Source: Candidatus Puniceispirillum sp.
Lineage (GTDB): Bacteria; Pseudomonadota; Alphaproteobacteria; Puniceispirillales; Puniceispirillaceae
DNA length: 10,968 nucleotides
Assembly (NCBI GenBank): GCA_016778825.1
Contig: JADHOU010000026.1
Coordinates: 1-10,968 of the forward strand
Direction: 5' to 3'
A program made the position numbers and the translations under genes. Below the pieces are notes generated by a model that was not told the origin of the DNA, did no database searches, and worked only from the letters and a program-made list of their open reading frames with translations. Position 1 is the first letter of the stretch; each line of letters begins with the position of its first letter. Positions 1-7,932 of the stretch are shown piece by piece.

Positions 1-1750
1 TGTCACAATGCGCCAGCACCTCAAATCCGCCACCAGCGGCAAGACCGGACGGCGCGCCAACAACTGGAACGGGGGCATATTTCAAAGCGGCAACAGCCGT
101 CTGGAACCGCAAAAGAAAACCGTCAATTTCATCCCATTGACCCGCCTCGATCATGCGGCGAAACGCATTTAGGTCAACACCAGCCGAAAAATGCTGTGCG
201 TCATTATGGATGATGATCCCCACCCCATGATCCTTGGCAGCGGCAGCAACAATTTCCATCGAAGCATCGGTTAGCGCATTGGCTTTGGAATGAAATTCGA
301 CAAGCCGTAAATTGCCATCAAGCGCAAAAAGGCTGGCAGCGTCATTTGTCAAAATCGGATGAAGGGTGCGCCGCGTCATATGAAAGCGCATCACGCCTTC
401 GGGTAAATTGACCGGCTGGCGGGCGCCATCAGCATGGCGAACCATCAAGCTGCCTGCCTGAACGCTGTAATTGGGCGCGCCATCTTCCAGAAATGCTGGC
501 ACCGTCAAACCACATTCATCAAGAAGCGCGGCAAAACGCTGCGGGCCAATGGCGTCAATCATTTCAAACGGGCCACGTTGCCAATTAAAGCCAAGCTTCA
601 TCGCATCGTCAATATCCTGCGGTGTTGTTGTCACCGATGGCACAAGGCTTGCCGCATAATGCAAAATCCGGCCAAGGACACGGCGGCAGAATCTGGCCTG
701 ACCATCATGTCCATCAAGAAGCATGAACAAAGGTTCATCCTGACGGGCAACGGCTTCGGCGGCGGCAATCGCTGCGGCGGGAAGCTTTGTTTTGGCAGGT
801 TTTAAGGGCGGCATGCCAGTGCCATCAAAACCGGCAAATTGCCGTGCCATGCGCTTGGTGCCATCCAAACAGTAAAAACCGCCTTTGCCCTTATCACCGG
901 TAAAGCCAGCCGCAATCATCGCGGCAATGGCTGGGTTGGCAGCGCCAACCGCGTGAAACATATCATCGGCAGGCAAAATATTGCCAAGTGAGACAACAAC
1001 GTCGGCCATAAGGTCAATGCCGATCAAATCATAAAGACCAAAGACGCCTGTTTTTGGAATGCCCATTGGCCGCCCGAACAATGCATCAGCATCTTCAATG
1101 GCAAGATTGCATTTCAAGGTTTCGTCAATGCCAACCTGAAGCGCAAACACCCCAACACGATTGCCAAGAAAGCCCGGTGTATCGGCGCAGCGAACAACCC
1201 CCTTGCCAAGAACACGGTCATTGAAATCGGCAAGGCGATCAATAACATCACTGGCCGTCTCACTGCCGCGAACAAGTTCGAGAAGCCGCATATAGCGAAC
1301 CGGATTAAAATAATGGGTGATGGCGAAACGCTGGCGAAACGCGCTTGGCATATCCTCGATAAGAAGTTTGATCGGGATGGTTGATGTGTTCGAGCTGACA
1401 ATACAGTCAGCGCCGATAACCGCATCAAGACGGCGATAGAGCGCTTTTTTGATATCCAGCCGTTCAACAACGGCCTCGATGATCCAGTCGCAATTGGCCA
1501 GCTTTTCAAAATCATCATCAATAACGCCAGTGGTAATGCGCGCAATGTTCTTTTTTGACATCAATTGTGGCGGGTCGGATGCCAAAAGCCGGTCAATGGC
1601 GTTTTCGGCCGGTGTTTTTTTACCCGCCGATTTGGCGCCAAGATCAAGCAGTAAAACATCATGACCAGCATTGGCAATCTGTGCGGCGATGCCGCTTCCC
1701 ATTGTGCCAGCGCCAATCACGGCAATATTACGAAAATTTGCAGCGCTCAT
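1..1750 (-). CDS. FadN-type bifunctional 3-hydroxyacyl-CoA dehydrogenase / enoyl-CoA hydratase (3' part missing)
   Basis: This is a beta-oxidation enzyme with the NAD-dependent 3-hydroxyacyl-CoA dehydrogenase first and the crotonase domain last, the domain order of Bacillus FadN and opposite to FadB. 583 codons are visible without a stop and the gene runs off the left edge; the family is usually near 770-800 residues. Residues 13-18 are the Rossmann GAGTMG motif. S119-S120-N121, H146 (in HYFNP, 146-150), E158 and N197 (GFLGNR) match the dehydrogenase active-site and substrate residues. The crotonase part shows FSAGVDL (521-527) and the oxyanion-hole GLAAGGGFE (569-577), with E577 as one catalytic glutamate; the second would lie beyond the window. 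The start is ATG at 1750, with AAAGGA about 8 nt upstream. It lies 45 bp behind the hydrolase gene and is probably cotranscribed with it. The domain calls are firm; the acyl-chain preference is unknown. No thiolase gene is in view. Confidence 0.93.
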   Translation of the reverse strand, partial: MSAANFRNIAVIGAGTMGSGIAAQIANAGHDVLLLDLGAKSAGKKTPAENAIDRLLASDPPQLMSKKNIARITTGVIDDDFEKLANCDWIIEAVVERLDIKKALYRRLDAVIGADCIVSSNTSTIPIKLLIEDMPSAFRQRFAITHYFNPVRYMRLLELVRGSETASDVIDRLADFNDRVLGKGVVRCADTPGFLGNRVGVFALQVGIDETLKCNLAIEDADALFGRPMGIPKTGVFGLYDLIGIDLMADVVVSLGNILPADDMFHAVGAANPAIAAMIAAGFTGDKGKGGFYCLDGTKRMARQFAGFDGTGMPPLKPAKTKLPAAAIAAAEAVARQDEPLFMLLDGHDGQARFCRRVLGRILHYAASLVPSVTTTPQDIDDAMKLGFNWQRGPFEMIDAIGPQRFAALLDECGLTVPAFLEDGAPNYSVQAGSLMVRHADGARQPVNLPEGVMRFHMTRRTLHPILTNDAASLFALDGNLRLVEFHSKANALTDASMEIVAAAAKDHGVGIIIHNDAQHFSAGVDLNAFRRMIEAGQWDEIDGFLLRFQTAVAALKYAPVPVVGAPSGLAAGGGFEVLAHCD

Positions 1751-1795
1751 GTGATCATCCTTTAAAATAGCGGCCTGTTGTCAGGTTCTTGTTAT

Positions 1796-2590
1796 CTAGC
1801 TGGCCAGAAAGCGGCGAAGCGCGTCATTGACTTCGGCTGGCCGTTCGGCTGGCAACATATGGCCGGCGCCATCCATGATGACGCGTTCACTATTGACCAG
1901 ACTATCAGCCATTGCATTGCCAAATTTTACCGGCGTCATCCGGTCAGATGCGGCCAAAATACACAAGGCGGGCTGGGTGATTTTTGCCGCTGCGGCTTTG
2001 CCACCATTGTAATTATTGCAAGCTGTCAAATCATTGCGAAGGGCATCGGCATGATTGCTTGCCATCAACCGGTTTCCATAACCAAGAAACGAATGGCCAG
2101 GCTGGGTATTGTCATGCATATGCGCCATTGGCCCATGTCCCCAGCTTGTCATCACGCTAATGGCCTTGCCAAGAGCCTTGTCTGACATTGTCAAAAGCTG
2201 ATCATTCACCGGAATGGTCAAGGCACCAGCAATCAGGCCAAGGCGCGAGACACGGTCTGAATAGCGCGCGGCGGCATCAATGGCGACAAGACAGCCTTGG
2301 GAATGGCCAACAAGGCAGGCCGTTTTCACATCCAGACTATCAAGAAGGGCGATCACCCAATCAGCCATATCTTCGATAGATTCCAATGGCGTGCCGTTAG
2401 ACAAGCCGTGGCCTGGAAAATCAGGAGCCAGAATCTGATAGCCGCGATAGGCAAAATACCGGCTTTGCAGAACCCATGTCAAATGGTTCTGGCCGCTGCC
2501 ATGAAGCAAAACAAGTGCCTCGCCATCATTGACAAAGGATCGCCCGCCAGTGGCGATATGGATTTGTGTGTCGAATAGCTGATGTTTCAT
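1796..2590 (-). CDS. alpha/beta hydrolase, substrate unknown
   Basis: This is a cytoplasmic serine hydrolase of the alpha/beta-fold family, 264 residues, a normal length. Visible landmarks are the oxyanion segment LLHGSG (28-33), the DFPGHGLS strand-loop (57-64), the nucleophile elbow GHSQG with S97, the acid D216 in ASDRMTP and the base H244 in GAGH. An insertion with many His, Met and Asn residues (about 145-195) forms the cap. I chose ATG 2590 because AAGGGG sits just upstream and the alignable fold begins there; an open frame continues to a TTG at 2704, but that would overlap metY. The gene lies 28 bp behind metY and 45 bp ahead of the FadN-like gene, so the three probably form one transcript. 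The substrate cannot be deduced: esterase, lipase-like, thioesterase or C-C hydrolase activity are all possible. Confidence 0.88.
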   Translation of the reverse strand: MKHQLFDTQIHIATGGRSFVNDGEALVLLHGSGQNHLTWVLQSRYFAYRGYQILAPDFPGHGLSNGTPLESIEDMADWVIALLDSLDVKTACLVGHSQGCLVAIDAAARYSDRVSRLGLIAGALTIPVNDQLLTMSDKALGKAISVMTSWGHGPMAHMHDNTQPGHSFLGYGNRLMASNHADALRNDLTACNNYNGGKAAAAKITQPALCILAASDRMTPVKFGNAMADSLVNSERVIMDGAGHMLPAERPAEVNDALRRFLAS

Positions 2591-2618
2591 CGTGACTGCC
2601 CCTTGATCGACCGTGCGG

Positions 2619-3923
2619 TTAGTCTTTGGTCTTGGCAAATTTGGCGGCTGCCCGAAATCCCATTTCGAAATCAGCTTTGATATCGTCGAAATCTTCCAGC
2701 CCAACCGATAGGCGAATCATATCATCGGACAGGCCGCCTTCGATCATCGCTTCGGCGGAAATATGCGAATGTGTTGTGCTTGCCGGATGTATCACCAGCG
2801 TTTTGGCATCACCAACATTGGCAAGATGCGACGCCAATTCGACTGATTCAATAAAGATGCGTCCGGCATCGCGCCCACCCTTAAGGCCGAATACAATGAT
2901 CGAGCCTGCACCGCGTGGCATCATGCGTTTTGCCAATTCATGCCCCGGATGATCGGCAAGGTTAGGATGGCGTACCCAAGCCACCGCATCATGGGCGCAT
3001 AAAAATTCTAGCATCTTGGCAGTGTTATCCATATGACGCTGCATCCGTAACGGCAGGGTTTCCATGCCTTGCAAAATATGAAAGGCATTTGTCGGCGAAA
3101 GTGACGGGCCAAAATTATACATGCCTTCGGCGCGGAATTTTGCGGTAAAAGCAGCGGGGCCAAACTCTTCGTAGAAATTAATGCCATCCATCGCGTAATG
3201 TGGGCCTGCAATGGTGGGGAATTTGTCATTCTGCCCCCAATCGAAATTACCGCCATCAACCACCGCCCCACCAATAGCAACGCCGTGACCGCCAATCCAT
3301 TTGGTCAATGAATGAATGATCAGATTGGCGCCAAGCTCAAAAGGTTTTAACAGCCAAGGGGTGTTGAATGTGCAATCAAGCATCAATGGAATGCCAGCCT
3401 TGGCGGCAATTTTCCCGACGGCTTCGACATCCATGATATCGAGACCCGGATTGCCAATCACCTCGCCGAAAATCAGTTTAGTATTGGGTTGGATGGCCTT
3501 TTCGATGCGCGCAAGATCAGACGGGTCAATAAAGCTTGTGGTGATGCCAAAACGCGTAAGCGTGTTTTCCAGAAGATTGATATTGGCACCATACATGCGC
3601 GATGATGAAACAATATGATCGCCTTGTGAACATAGCACCAAAAGCGCGGTTGAAAGCGCCGCCATGCCCGATGCGGTTGCCGTTGCAGCAACTCCGCCCT
3701 CAAGCGCGGCAATACGCTGTTCCAGAACTGCAACAGTCGGATTTGAGATGCGCGTATAAAGATGGCCGCCAAGTTCTTGGTTGTAAAGCGCGGCTGCATG
3801 CTCGGTATTTTGAAACACATAGGATGTTGTCTGATGGATTGGCACTGCGCGTGAACCATGACGTTCGTCAGGCACATGACCCGCATGCAGGCTCAACGTG
3901 TCAAATTTATAGTCACCGGTCAT
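2619..3923 (-). CDS. metY: O-acetylhomoserine sulfhydrylase (O-acetylhomoserine aminocarboxypropyltransferase)
   Basis: This is a PLP enzyme of the Cys/Met metabolism family (cystathionine gamma-synthase superfamily). It makes homocysteine from O-acetylhomoserine and sulfide, the direct-sulfhydrylation route to methionine. It has 434 residues, matching the usual 425-435 of MetY and longer than MetB, MetC or MetZ (about 390). Landmarks are YTRISNPT (56-63, phosphate-binding Tyr/Arg), ASGMAA (84-89), D183 in LDCTFNTP, and the Schiff-base lysine K208 in HSLTKWIGGHG. The long insert with PHYAMDGINF and the GMETLPLR segment are typical of MetY. I chose ATG 3923 (AAAGGCGG precedes it at a normal distance); the frame is open back to a TTG at 3986, but the family N-terminus (KFDTLSLHAG) begins at the ATG. 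It is the first gene of a probable operon with the hydrolase and the FadN-like gene. I saw no SAM-II-like consensus in the leader. Confidence 0.93.
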   Translation of the reverse strand: MTGDYKFDTLSLHAGHVPDERHGSRAVPIHQTTSYVFQNTEHAAALYNQELGGHLYTRISNPTVAVLEQRIAALEGGVAATATASGMAALSTALLVLCSQGDHIVSSSRMYGANINLLENTLTRFGITTSFIDPSDLARIEKAIQPNTKLIFGEVIGNPGLDIMDVEAVGKIAAKAGIPLMLDCTFNTPWLLKPFELGANLIIHSLTKWIGGHGVAIGGAVVDGGNFDWGQNDKFPTIAGPHYAMDGINFYEEFGPAAFTAKFRAEGMYNFGPSLSPTNAFHILQGMETLPLRMQRHMDNTAKMLEFLCAHDAVAWVRHPNLADHPGHELAKRMMPRGAGSIIVFGLKGGRDAGRIFIESVELASHLANVGDAKTLVIHPASTTHSHISAEAMIEGGLSDDMIRLSVGLEDFDDIKADFEMGFRAAAKFAKTKD

Positions 3924-4018
3924 CTCAAGCCGCCTTTTTTGATGTTTCAATCCATTCTTTCTGCCCGCTTCGGCAAGCCAAGTCAATTAGGGCAAGCTAG
4001 TCAAGTCATCACCAATGG

Positions 4019-4024
4019 ATTATA
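4019..4024 (-). promoter_or_regulatory. possible -10 element for metY
   Basis: A perfect TATAAT reads on the minus strand about 95 bp before the metY start codon and would give a leader of about 88 nt. The matching -35 position holds only a poor TTTCGG, so this is a weak call resting on the -10 alone. The 169 bp between the MBL gene stop and the metY start leave room for a separate promoter. Confidence 0.25.
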
Positions 4025-4092
4025 TCGAGAACTGGCTCATGCCGAAACCAGCAATGGCAAAAACCAGATGACGCGCGGACTGTTTTTGACGA

Positions 4093-5127
4093 TTAACCAG
4101 GGTAAAAATACTCAATCCCGTCTTCGGTCTGAATTTGCATTTCATTGCGAGCAACAAGATGGTTTAGATGCGCGCGTGCCTCGCAGCTAGCAAAAAATAA
4201 TTCATGGTCGGTAAGATCAAAGGTAAAAAGCGCATGCATAGCACCTGCCGTTGTAATTGGCCCATTGGCTGCGGCGCCGCGTAATAAATCAAGTCGTTTG
4301 TCATGATGTTCAATCAGATCAACCGCCCGAACGCCGCCGCCAAAATAGGGCCAGTCGTGCCCCGGAATAATTAACCAGTCATTAGTCAGATGGCGCATCT
4401 GATCGAGATAGCTGTAATAATGCCCGAGCATATCAATCTCGATAGAACGAAGGCTGACCGAAATATTTGGCGAGATGCGGGGCAATAGAAAGTCAACGCA
4501 GATATGTAGCTTTCGGCCATGATCAGACAGGCTCATGTGGCCTGGTGAATGACCAGTATCAAAGCGCGGTGTCCAGATTCCTGATTTGCTGTGAAAGCGG
4601 TGATCGGTATCAATGATTGTGACATCCGGAAGGTCGCCAGATAATTTGCGGAAATAATTGCCCTGTGAGCGGATGTGATCGATAACGTCGCCATCTAGCC
4701 CAAAACGAGCATAGGTATTGCCCATGATCGTGCCATATACGTCATCAGATTGGGCAAGGCTCCAGCTTGCCTGTGCATGTTCAATCGCGCCCATATAGAT
4801 CGGGGCGCCAGTGATCGCCGCCAGCGCGCCAGCATAGCCAACATGATCAGCATGATAATGTGATACAATAATGCCAATTACCGGCTGACCAGCTAAAGGC
4901 CCTGTCAGCATCACCTGCCACTGATCAGCAATGCCTTGACTTTGAATGCCGCAATCAAGAAGCAGCCAACCATCTTCAGTGTCAAAGGCGTAAAGATTGA
5001 TATGGTTTAACCGAAATGGAAGAGCAAAACGCATCCAGTAAAGATCATCAGCAAGCGGTACCATTTCACCAGCTTCCGGTGGATTTATTGCAACAGGGGT
5101 CATTGATGGGTTTGGCATGTTTGGCAT
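4093..5127 (-). CDS. MBL-fold metallohydrolase
   Basis: This is a metallo-beta-lactamase superfamily hydrolase of 344 residues with an apparently complete dinuclear metal site. It shows HYHADH (H90, H92, D94, H95), H197 in GHSPGH, the bridging D212 in the ICVDF strand and H257 in IIPGHDWP. The order and spacing are those of Lactamase_B hydrolases such as glyoxalase II-like and related thioester or lactone hydrolases; the last ~85 residues form a helical C-terminal extension. I chose ATG 5127 because AAGAG lies 8 nt upstream; other in-frame candidates are ATGs at 5118 and 5103 and a TTG at 5160. No signal peptide is evident, so it is probably cytoplasmic. It stands between trmL and metY in the same direction, with gaps of 129 and 169 bp, so it may be transcribed by itself. 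The true substrate is unknown. Confidence 0.9.
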   Translation of the reverse strand: MPNMPNPSMTPVAINPPEAGEMVPLADDLYWMRFALPFRLNHINLYAFDTEDGWLLLDCGIQSQGIADQWQVMLTGPLAGQPVIGIIVSHYHADHVGYAGALAAITGAPIYMGAIEHAQASWSLAQSDDVYGTIMGNTYARFGLDGDVIDHIRSQGNYFRKLSGDLPDVTIIDTDHRFHSKSGIWTPRFDTGHSPGHMSLSDHGRKLHICVDFLLPRISPNISVSLRSIEIDMLGHYYSYLDQMRHLTNDWLIIPGHDWPYFGGGVRAVDLIEHHDKRLDLLRGAAANGPITTAGAMHALFTFDLTDHELFFASCEARAHLNHLVARNEMQIQTEDGIEYFYPG

Positions 5128-5216
5128 GTGCGTTACTCTTGTGAGGCCAGAATGGCCCAAAAATGATGAAACAAGGGTTAGGTAATTACTGGATAGAGGT
5201 CAAAAAAACAGACCTT

Positions 5217-5246
5217 ATAATACAGGGGTGATTAATAGCCTTCCAA
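5217..5246 (-). promoter_or_regulatory. candidate promoter of the MBL hydrolase gene
   Basis: On the minus strand TTGGAA (5246-5241, 4 of 6 to the -35 consensus) and TATTAT (5222-5217, 5 of 6 to the -10) are separated by 18 bp. The start site would fall near 5210, inside an AGGTC-n9-GACCT dyad at 5197-5215. The call is based on hexamer matching only. Confidence 0.35.
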
Positions 5247-5256
5247 CGATTCAGAA

Positions 5257-5718
5257 TTAGCTGCCAGCAAAATCATGCTGGCGCCAAGCCTCATAAATCA
5301 CGATCGAGACGGCATTGGCAAGATTTAGCGACCGGTTATTTGCCACCATCGGCAAACGTAATTTATGATCTGATGCCATGTGGGCATGAATATCGGCTGG
5401 CAGCCCCGAGGTTTCCGAGCCAAATAGAAAAGCATCGCCCGGGGCAAAGGCGCGTTCAAATATTGTATCTTCACCCTTTGTGGTAATGGCAAAAAGCCGC
5501 GGCTGGTCAAGCCAGTCCAAGCAGGCCGCCAGATCATCATGAATATGTACATCGCTTAGGGCGTGATAATCCAGCCCCGCACGCCGACATGATTTTTCGT
5601 CAAGCTTAAAACCAAGCGGTTGGACCAAATGCAGGCGATTGCCGCTATTTGCCGTGAGTCGGATGATATTACCGGTATTTGGTGGAATTTGTGGCGCAAA
5701 TAAAATGATTTCAAACAT
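5257..5718 (-). CDS. trmL: tRNA (cytidine/uridine-34 2'-O)-methyltransferase TrmL
   Basis: This is a SPOUT-class SAM-dependent methyltransferase that 2'-O-methylates the wobble base of certain tRNA-Leu species. It has 153 residues, essentially the length of E. coli TrmL (YibK), the minimal single-domain SPOUT form. Motifs are NTGNIIR (14-20), the knot segment FGSETSGLP (99-107) and NNRSLNLANAV (127-137) followed by a C-terminal helix with YEAWRQ. The ATG is at 5718; an upstream TTG at 5721 in the same frame is less likely. The ribosome binding site is weak (AAGG about 12 nt upstream). It lies 81 bp behind the exporter gene and could be read through from it. Function is well supported by motifs and length. 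Confidence 0.95.
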   Translation of the reverse strand: MFEIILFAPQIPPNTGNIIRLTANSGNRLHLVQPLGFKLDEKSCRRAGLDYHALSDVHIHDDLAACLDWLDQPRLFAITTKGEDTIFERAFAPGDAFLFGSETSGLPADIHAHMASDHKLRLPMVANNRSLNLANAVSIVIYEAWRQHDFAGS

Positions 5719-5799
5719 CAATTACAATGCCTTGGAAAATAGGGGTGGTTTAATCAGGCGCTTGGCGATGCTGATCAAATGCGATGCGGGGCAATGCGA

Positions 5800-6990
5800 T
5801 TACCATTCAACCAAAAACAGCCAGCCATAGGAAACGATCACCGCTGGCACGGCGGAATAAAGGGTTGCCACTACCGCCACTTTTGGGGCAATCGCAATAG
5901 CTGGAAACAGCGCATCACCATCATTGCTAAGGGCATTTCCGATCTGCGCCGATAAAGGCAGAATGCCAGCAAGATACATTGTCGTTACCAAAACCTGCGG
6001 TCCACATCCGGGTAAAAAGCCAATCAAAATCGCGATCATTGGGGTGAAAAGCGTAAAGCCGCTAAAGATCTGTTTCAGGTCAATCTCAAAGAAATAGACC
6101 GACAAATCAAAAACCAGATAGGCGCCGATCACCCAGACCGTCACAAAATTGGTGTCGGCAATGGTGCGCCGAAGGATCGTTCCACTTGATGAAAAGGCGG
6201 TATCACCACGAATGCCAAATCGTGGTGCCAGCCGCATGGTAACAGCCAATACGCCGCCAAGAACGCCAAGAAGGCTTGCTGGCTTATCAAGATAATCGCT
6301 TGCAAACAAGGCATCAACATCGACCTGAAAGGCAACAAGCGCGGCAAGAACCAGCCCGGGAAGCATGATGATTAACCAGACGCGGTCTAGCCATGGCGTG
6401 CTGGCATCTTCGTTCACATGGTCGACATCCTGCCCGTTACCAAGCGAACCACGCAAAAAATCACGGCCATGAATATAATTGACGATCCAGCCGCTTAATG
6501 TGCCAACAACAAACCCAAGCACAAGCATCGCAAGACCGACAAGGGGTTCCTGTGCAATCAAAAGAAAAGCGGCGTCGCCCATTGTCGCGGTCAAAACCGC
6601 AACAACACTGCCAAAACTTAAGCGGCCCGATACATATTGCGTCACCACAATAATGGCCCCACCACAGCCGGGAAGCGCGCCAAGCGCAGCGGCAGCAGGG
6701 ACTTGCCAGAACGTCGCCTTGCGGAGCAGCGCTGCAGCATCAATATTTAAAACTCGTTCAATGCCATAGAAAATAAAAAATGTGCCAGCAACAAAGGTGC
6801 TGACTTGGATATAGGCATCGGCAATCGCCTTGAACAGAATGTCATTAAAATCAGATTCGACATGCATCATCACATAGCCAGCTAGGAGAACTGGAAATAG
6901 AATTAATAGACTATGAAATGCAATCGCAGGGCCGCGTGGCCCCCCTGTTGCGGGCTGTGCGTTTGCCAATGGTGACAAGTTCTGATCCAT
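5800..6990 (-). CDS. 10-TM heavy-metal exporter-like membrane protein (ArsP_2 / putative manganese transporter family)
   Basis: This is an integral inner-membrane protein of 396 residues with about ten hydrophobic segments. It resembles the family annotated as putative 10TM heavy-metal exporter or putative manganese transporter. The two halves repeat the same signature: LPGCG at 106-110 with GDA at 138-140, and LPGCG at 326-330 with GDA at 358-360, exactly 32 residues apart in both. The cysteine-containing LPGCG re-entrant-like motifs are the probable substrate site. The central part (172-204) is polar and charged, likely a cytosolic loop. The start is ATG 6990 with a poor ribosome binding site. 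It diverges from the thiamine kinase gene across 148 bp and precedes trmL. Substrate (Mn, As or other) is not shown by the sequence; I see no yybP-ykoY-type manganese riboswitch ahead of it. Confidence 0.82.
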   Translation of the reverse strand: MDQNLSPLANAQPATGGPRGPAIAFHSLLILFPVLLAGYVMMHVESDFNDILFKAIADAYIQVSTFVAGTFFIFYGIERVLNIDAAALLRKATFWQVPAAAALGALPGCGGAIIVVTQYVSGRLSFGSVVAVLTATMGDAAFLLIAQEPLVGLAMLVLGFVVGTLSGWIVNYIHGRDFLRGSLGNGQDVDHVNEDASTPWLDRVWLIIMLPGLVLAALVAFQVDVDALFASDYLDKPASLLGVLGGVLAVTMRLAPRFGIRGDTAFSSSGTILRRTIADTNFVTVWVIGAYLVFDLSVYFFEIDLKQIFSGFTLFTPMIAILIGFLPGCGPQVLVTTMYLAGILPLSAQIGNALSNDGDALFPAIAIAPKVAVVATLYSAVPAVIVSYGWLFLVEW

Positions 6991-7068
6991 GACATAAACT
7001 TAGCATCTTCTAACTTTAATCACAACGGCTAATATTACGATCAATGCTAACTTGCCCGATATGTAAAT

Positions 7069-7097
7069 TTGGTGCGATGCTGACATTCTGATATCGT
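7069..7097 (+). promoter_or_regulatory. candidate promoter of the thiamine diphosphokinase gene
   Basis: TTGGTG (7069-7074) and TATCGT (7092-7097) are 17 bp apart, 3 of 6 and 4 of 6 to consensus. The start site would fall near 7104, inside the ATCTAGC/GCTAGAT dyad. The same -35 hexamer and spacing recur in front of the last gene of the window. Confidence 0.3.
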
Positions 7098-7100
7098 TAC

Positions 7101-7117
7101 ATCTAGCATCGCTAGAT
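7101..7117. promoter_or_regulatory. operator-like perfect inverted repeat
   Basis: ATCTAGC and GCTAGAT (7 bp arms, 3-nt centre) form a perfect dyad 22 bp ahead of the thiamine diphosphokinase start codon, at the predicted transcription start. It could be a repressor site or a short leader hairpin near the ribosome binding site. The bound factor is unknown; no TPP-riboswitch consensus is visible here. Confidence 0.4.
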
Positions 7118-7138
7118 CCGATTTTTGGGGGATCCAAG

Positions 7139-7837
7139 ATGGCATATCGCCAAGATAATCAATTGCAATTTAACGCTCCAATTCTGTTATTTGGTGCCGC
7201 ACCAATCGCTGAGTCATTGCTATCTTGTCTTGATCGTTGTCAAAACTGGCCGGTTCTGGCGGCTGATGGGGGTGTTAGCACGGCTTTATCATTTGGTTTC
7301 TGTCCACAAGCAGTGATTGGCGATATGGATTCGACAAATGATCTTGATCAGTTGCCAAATGATATTTGCCAGATAAAACTGTCTAGACAAGATGACACTG
7401 ATTTTGAAAAATCGCTTGAATTGATTTCTGCACCTTTGATCATTGGCATTGGCTTTCTTGATGGCCGGTTTGATCATTCCTTGGCGGCGCTTGATGCGCT
7501 GGCGCGATTGCCGCATGACCGGCCGGTTTTATTGGTTGGTAGTGATGATGTTTTATTGCGTTTGCGTGGTGATTTTGAAATGACATTGCCGCTGACAAGC
7601 CGGTTTTCGGTTTGGCCGCTTGGCACCCAGCATTTTTTGCGCTCGCGCGGCCTGGAATGGCCGTTGGATGACGTCACGATGGCGTTTGGCAAACGTACCG
7701 GAACCTCGAATCGGGTGAATGGCACGCCAGTTTCGATCGCGGCTGGCGCTGGTGATGGCTATGTGGTGATGGCACCTTTTGCGACATTTGATGCGATGCT
7801 CGATGCGGCGATAGCAATGGTGGGCCTGTCGGTCTGA
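7139..7837 (+). CDS. thiN: thiamine diphosphokinase
   Basis: This enzyme converts thiamine and ATP to thiamine diphosphate and AMP in the cytoplasm, the salvage and activation step of vitamin B1. It has 232 residues, normal for the family. The N-terminal ATP/Mg domain has ADGG (42-45), GDMDS (61-65), DDTDFEKSL (85-93) and GFLDGRFDH (105-113); the C-terminal thiamine-binding beta domain carries the conserved GTSNRVNG (188-195). The start is ATG 7139 with GGGGGA about 8 nt upstream. It is the first of two plus-strand vitamin genes, 159 bp ahead of bioY, which has its own promoter candidate. Motif order is complete, so I expect an active enzyme. The presence of a kinase for free thiamine suggests thiamine uptake or salvage, but no transporter for it is in the window. 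Confidence 0.94.
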   Translation: MAYRQDNQLQFNAPILLFGAAPIAESLLSCLDRCQNWPVLAADGGVSTALSFGFCPQAVIGDMDSTNDLDQLPNDICQIKLSRQDDTDFEKSLELISAPLIIGIGFLDGRFDHSLAALDALARLPHDRPVLLVGSDDVLLRLRGDFEMTLPLTSRFSVWPLGTQHFLRSRGLEWPLDDVTMAFGKRTGTSNRVNGTPVSIAAGAGDGYVVMAPFATFDAMLDAAIAMVGLSV

Positions 7838-7932
7838 ATTTGCGGCAGGGGTGAAAAATCAATCAATTGTCAGTCTTGCCCTGAACTAGATTATGTTCAA
7901 GATAGCCATGTTTGAATTTGGATGTGTCGTTA

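Noticed and set aside
434..805. Plus-strand 123-codon frame
   Set aside because: It lies entirely inside the FadN-like gene, which is read on the opposite strand and has complete catalytic motifs; the plus-strand frame has no family features.
1778..2185. Plus-strand 135-codon frame opposite the hydrolase gene
   Set aside because: Shadow of the hydrolase coding strand; it has no ribosome binding site and no recognisable domain.
1796..2590. The alpha/beta hydrolase next to metY as a homoserine O-acetyltransferase (MetX)
   Set aside because: MetX shares the fold and would make sense next to metY, but it is about 100 residues longer and has a different nucleophile elbow; here the 264-residue protein has GHSQG and a generic hydrolase layout.
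3924..4018. SAM-responsive riboswitch in the metY leader
   Set aside because: Alphaproteobacterial met genes often carry SAM-II, but I see neither its conserved GCUAAA-type segment nor a convincing pseudoknot; only a weak 4-5 bp hairpin is present.
6906..6995. Overlapping 30-codon minus-strand frame starting 5 nt before the exporter ATG
   Set aside because: No ribosome binding site of its own and no recognisable product; most likely an accidental frame in front of a weakly initiated gene.
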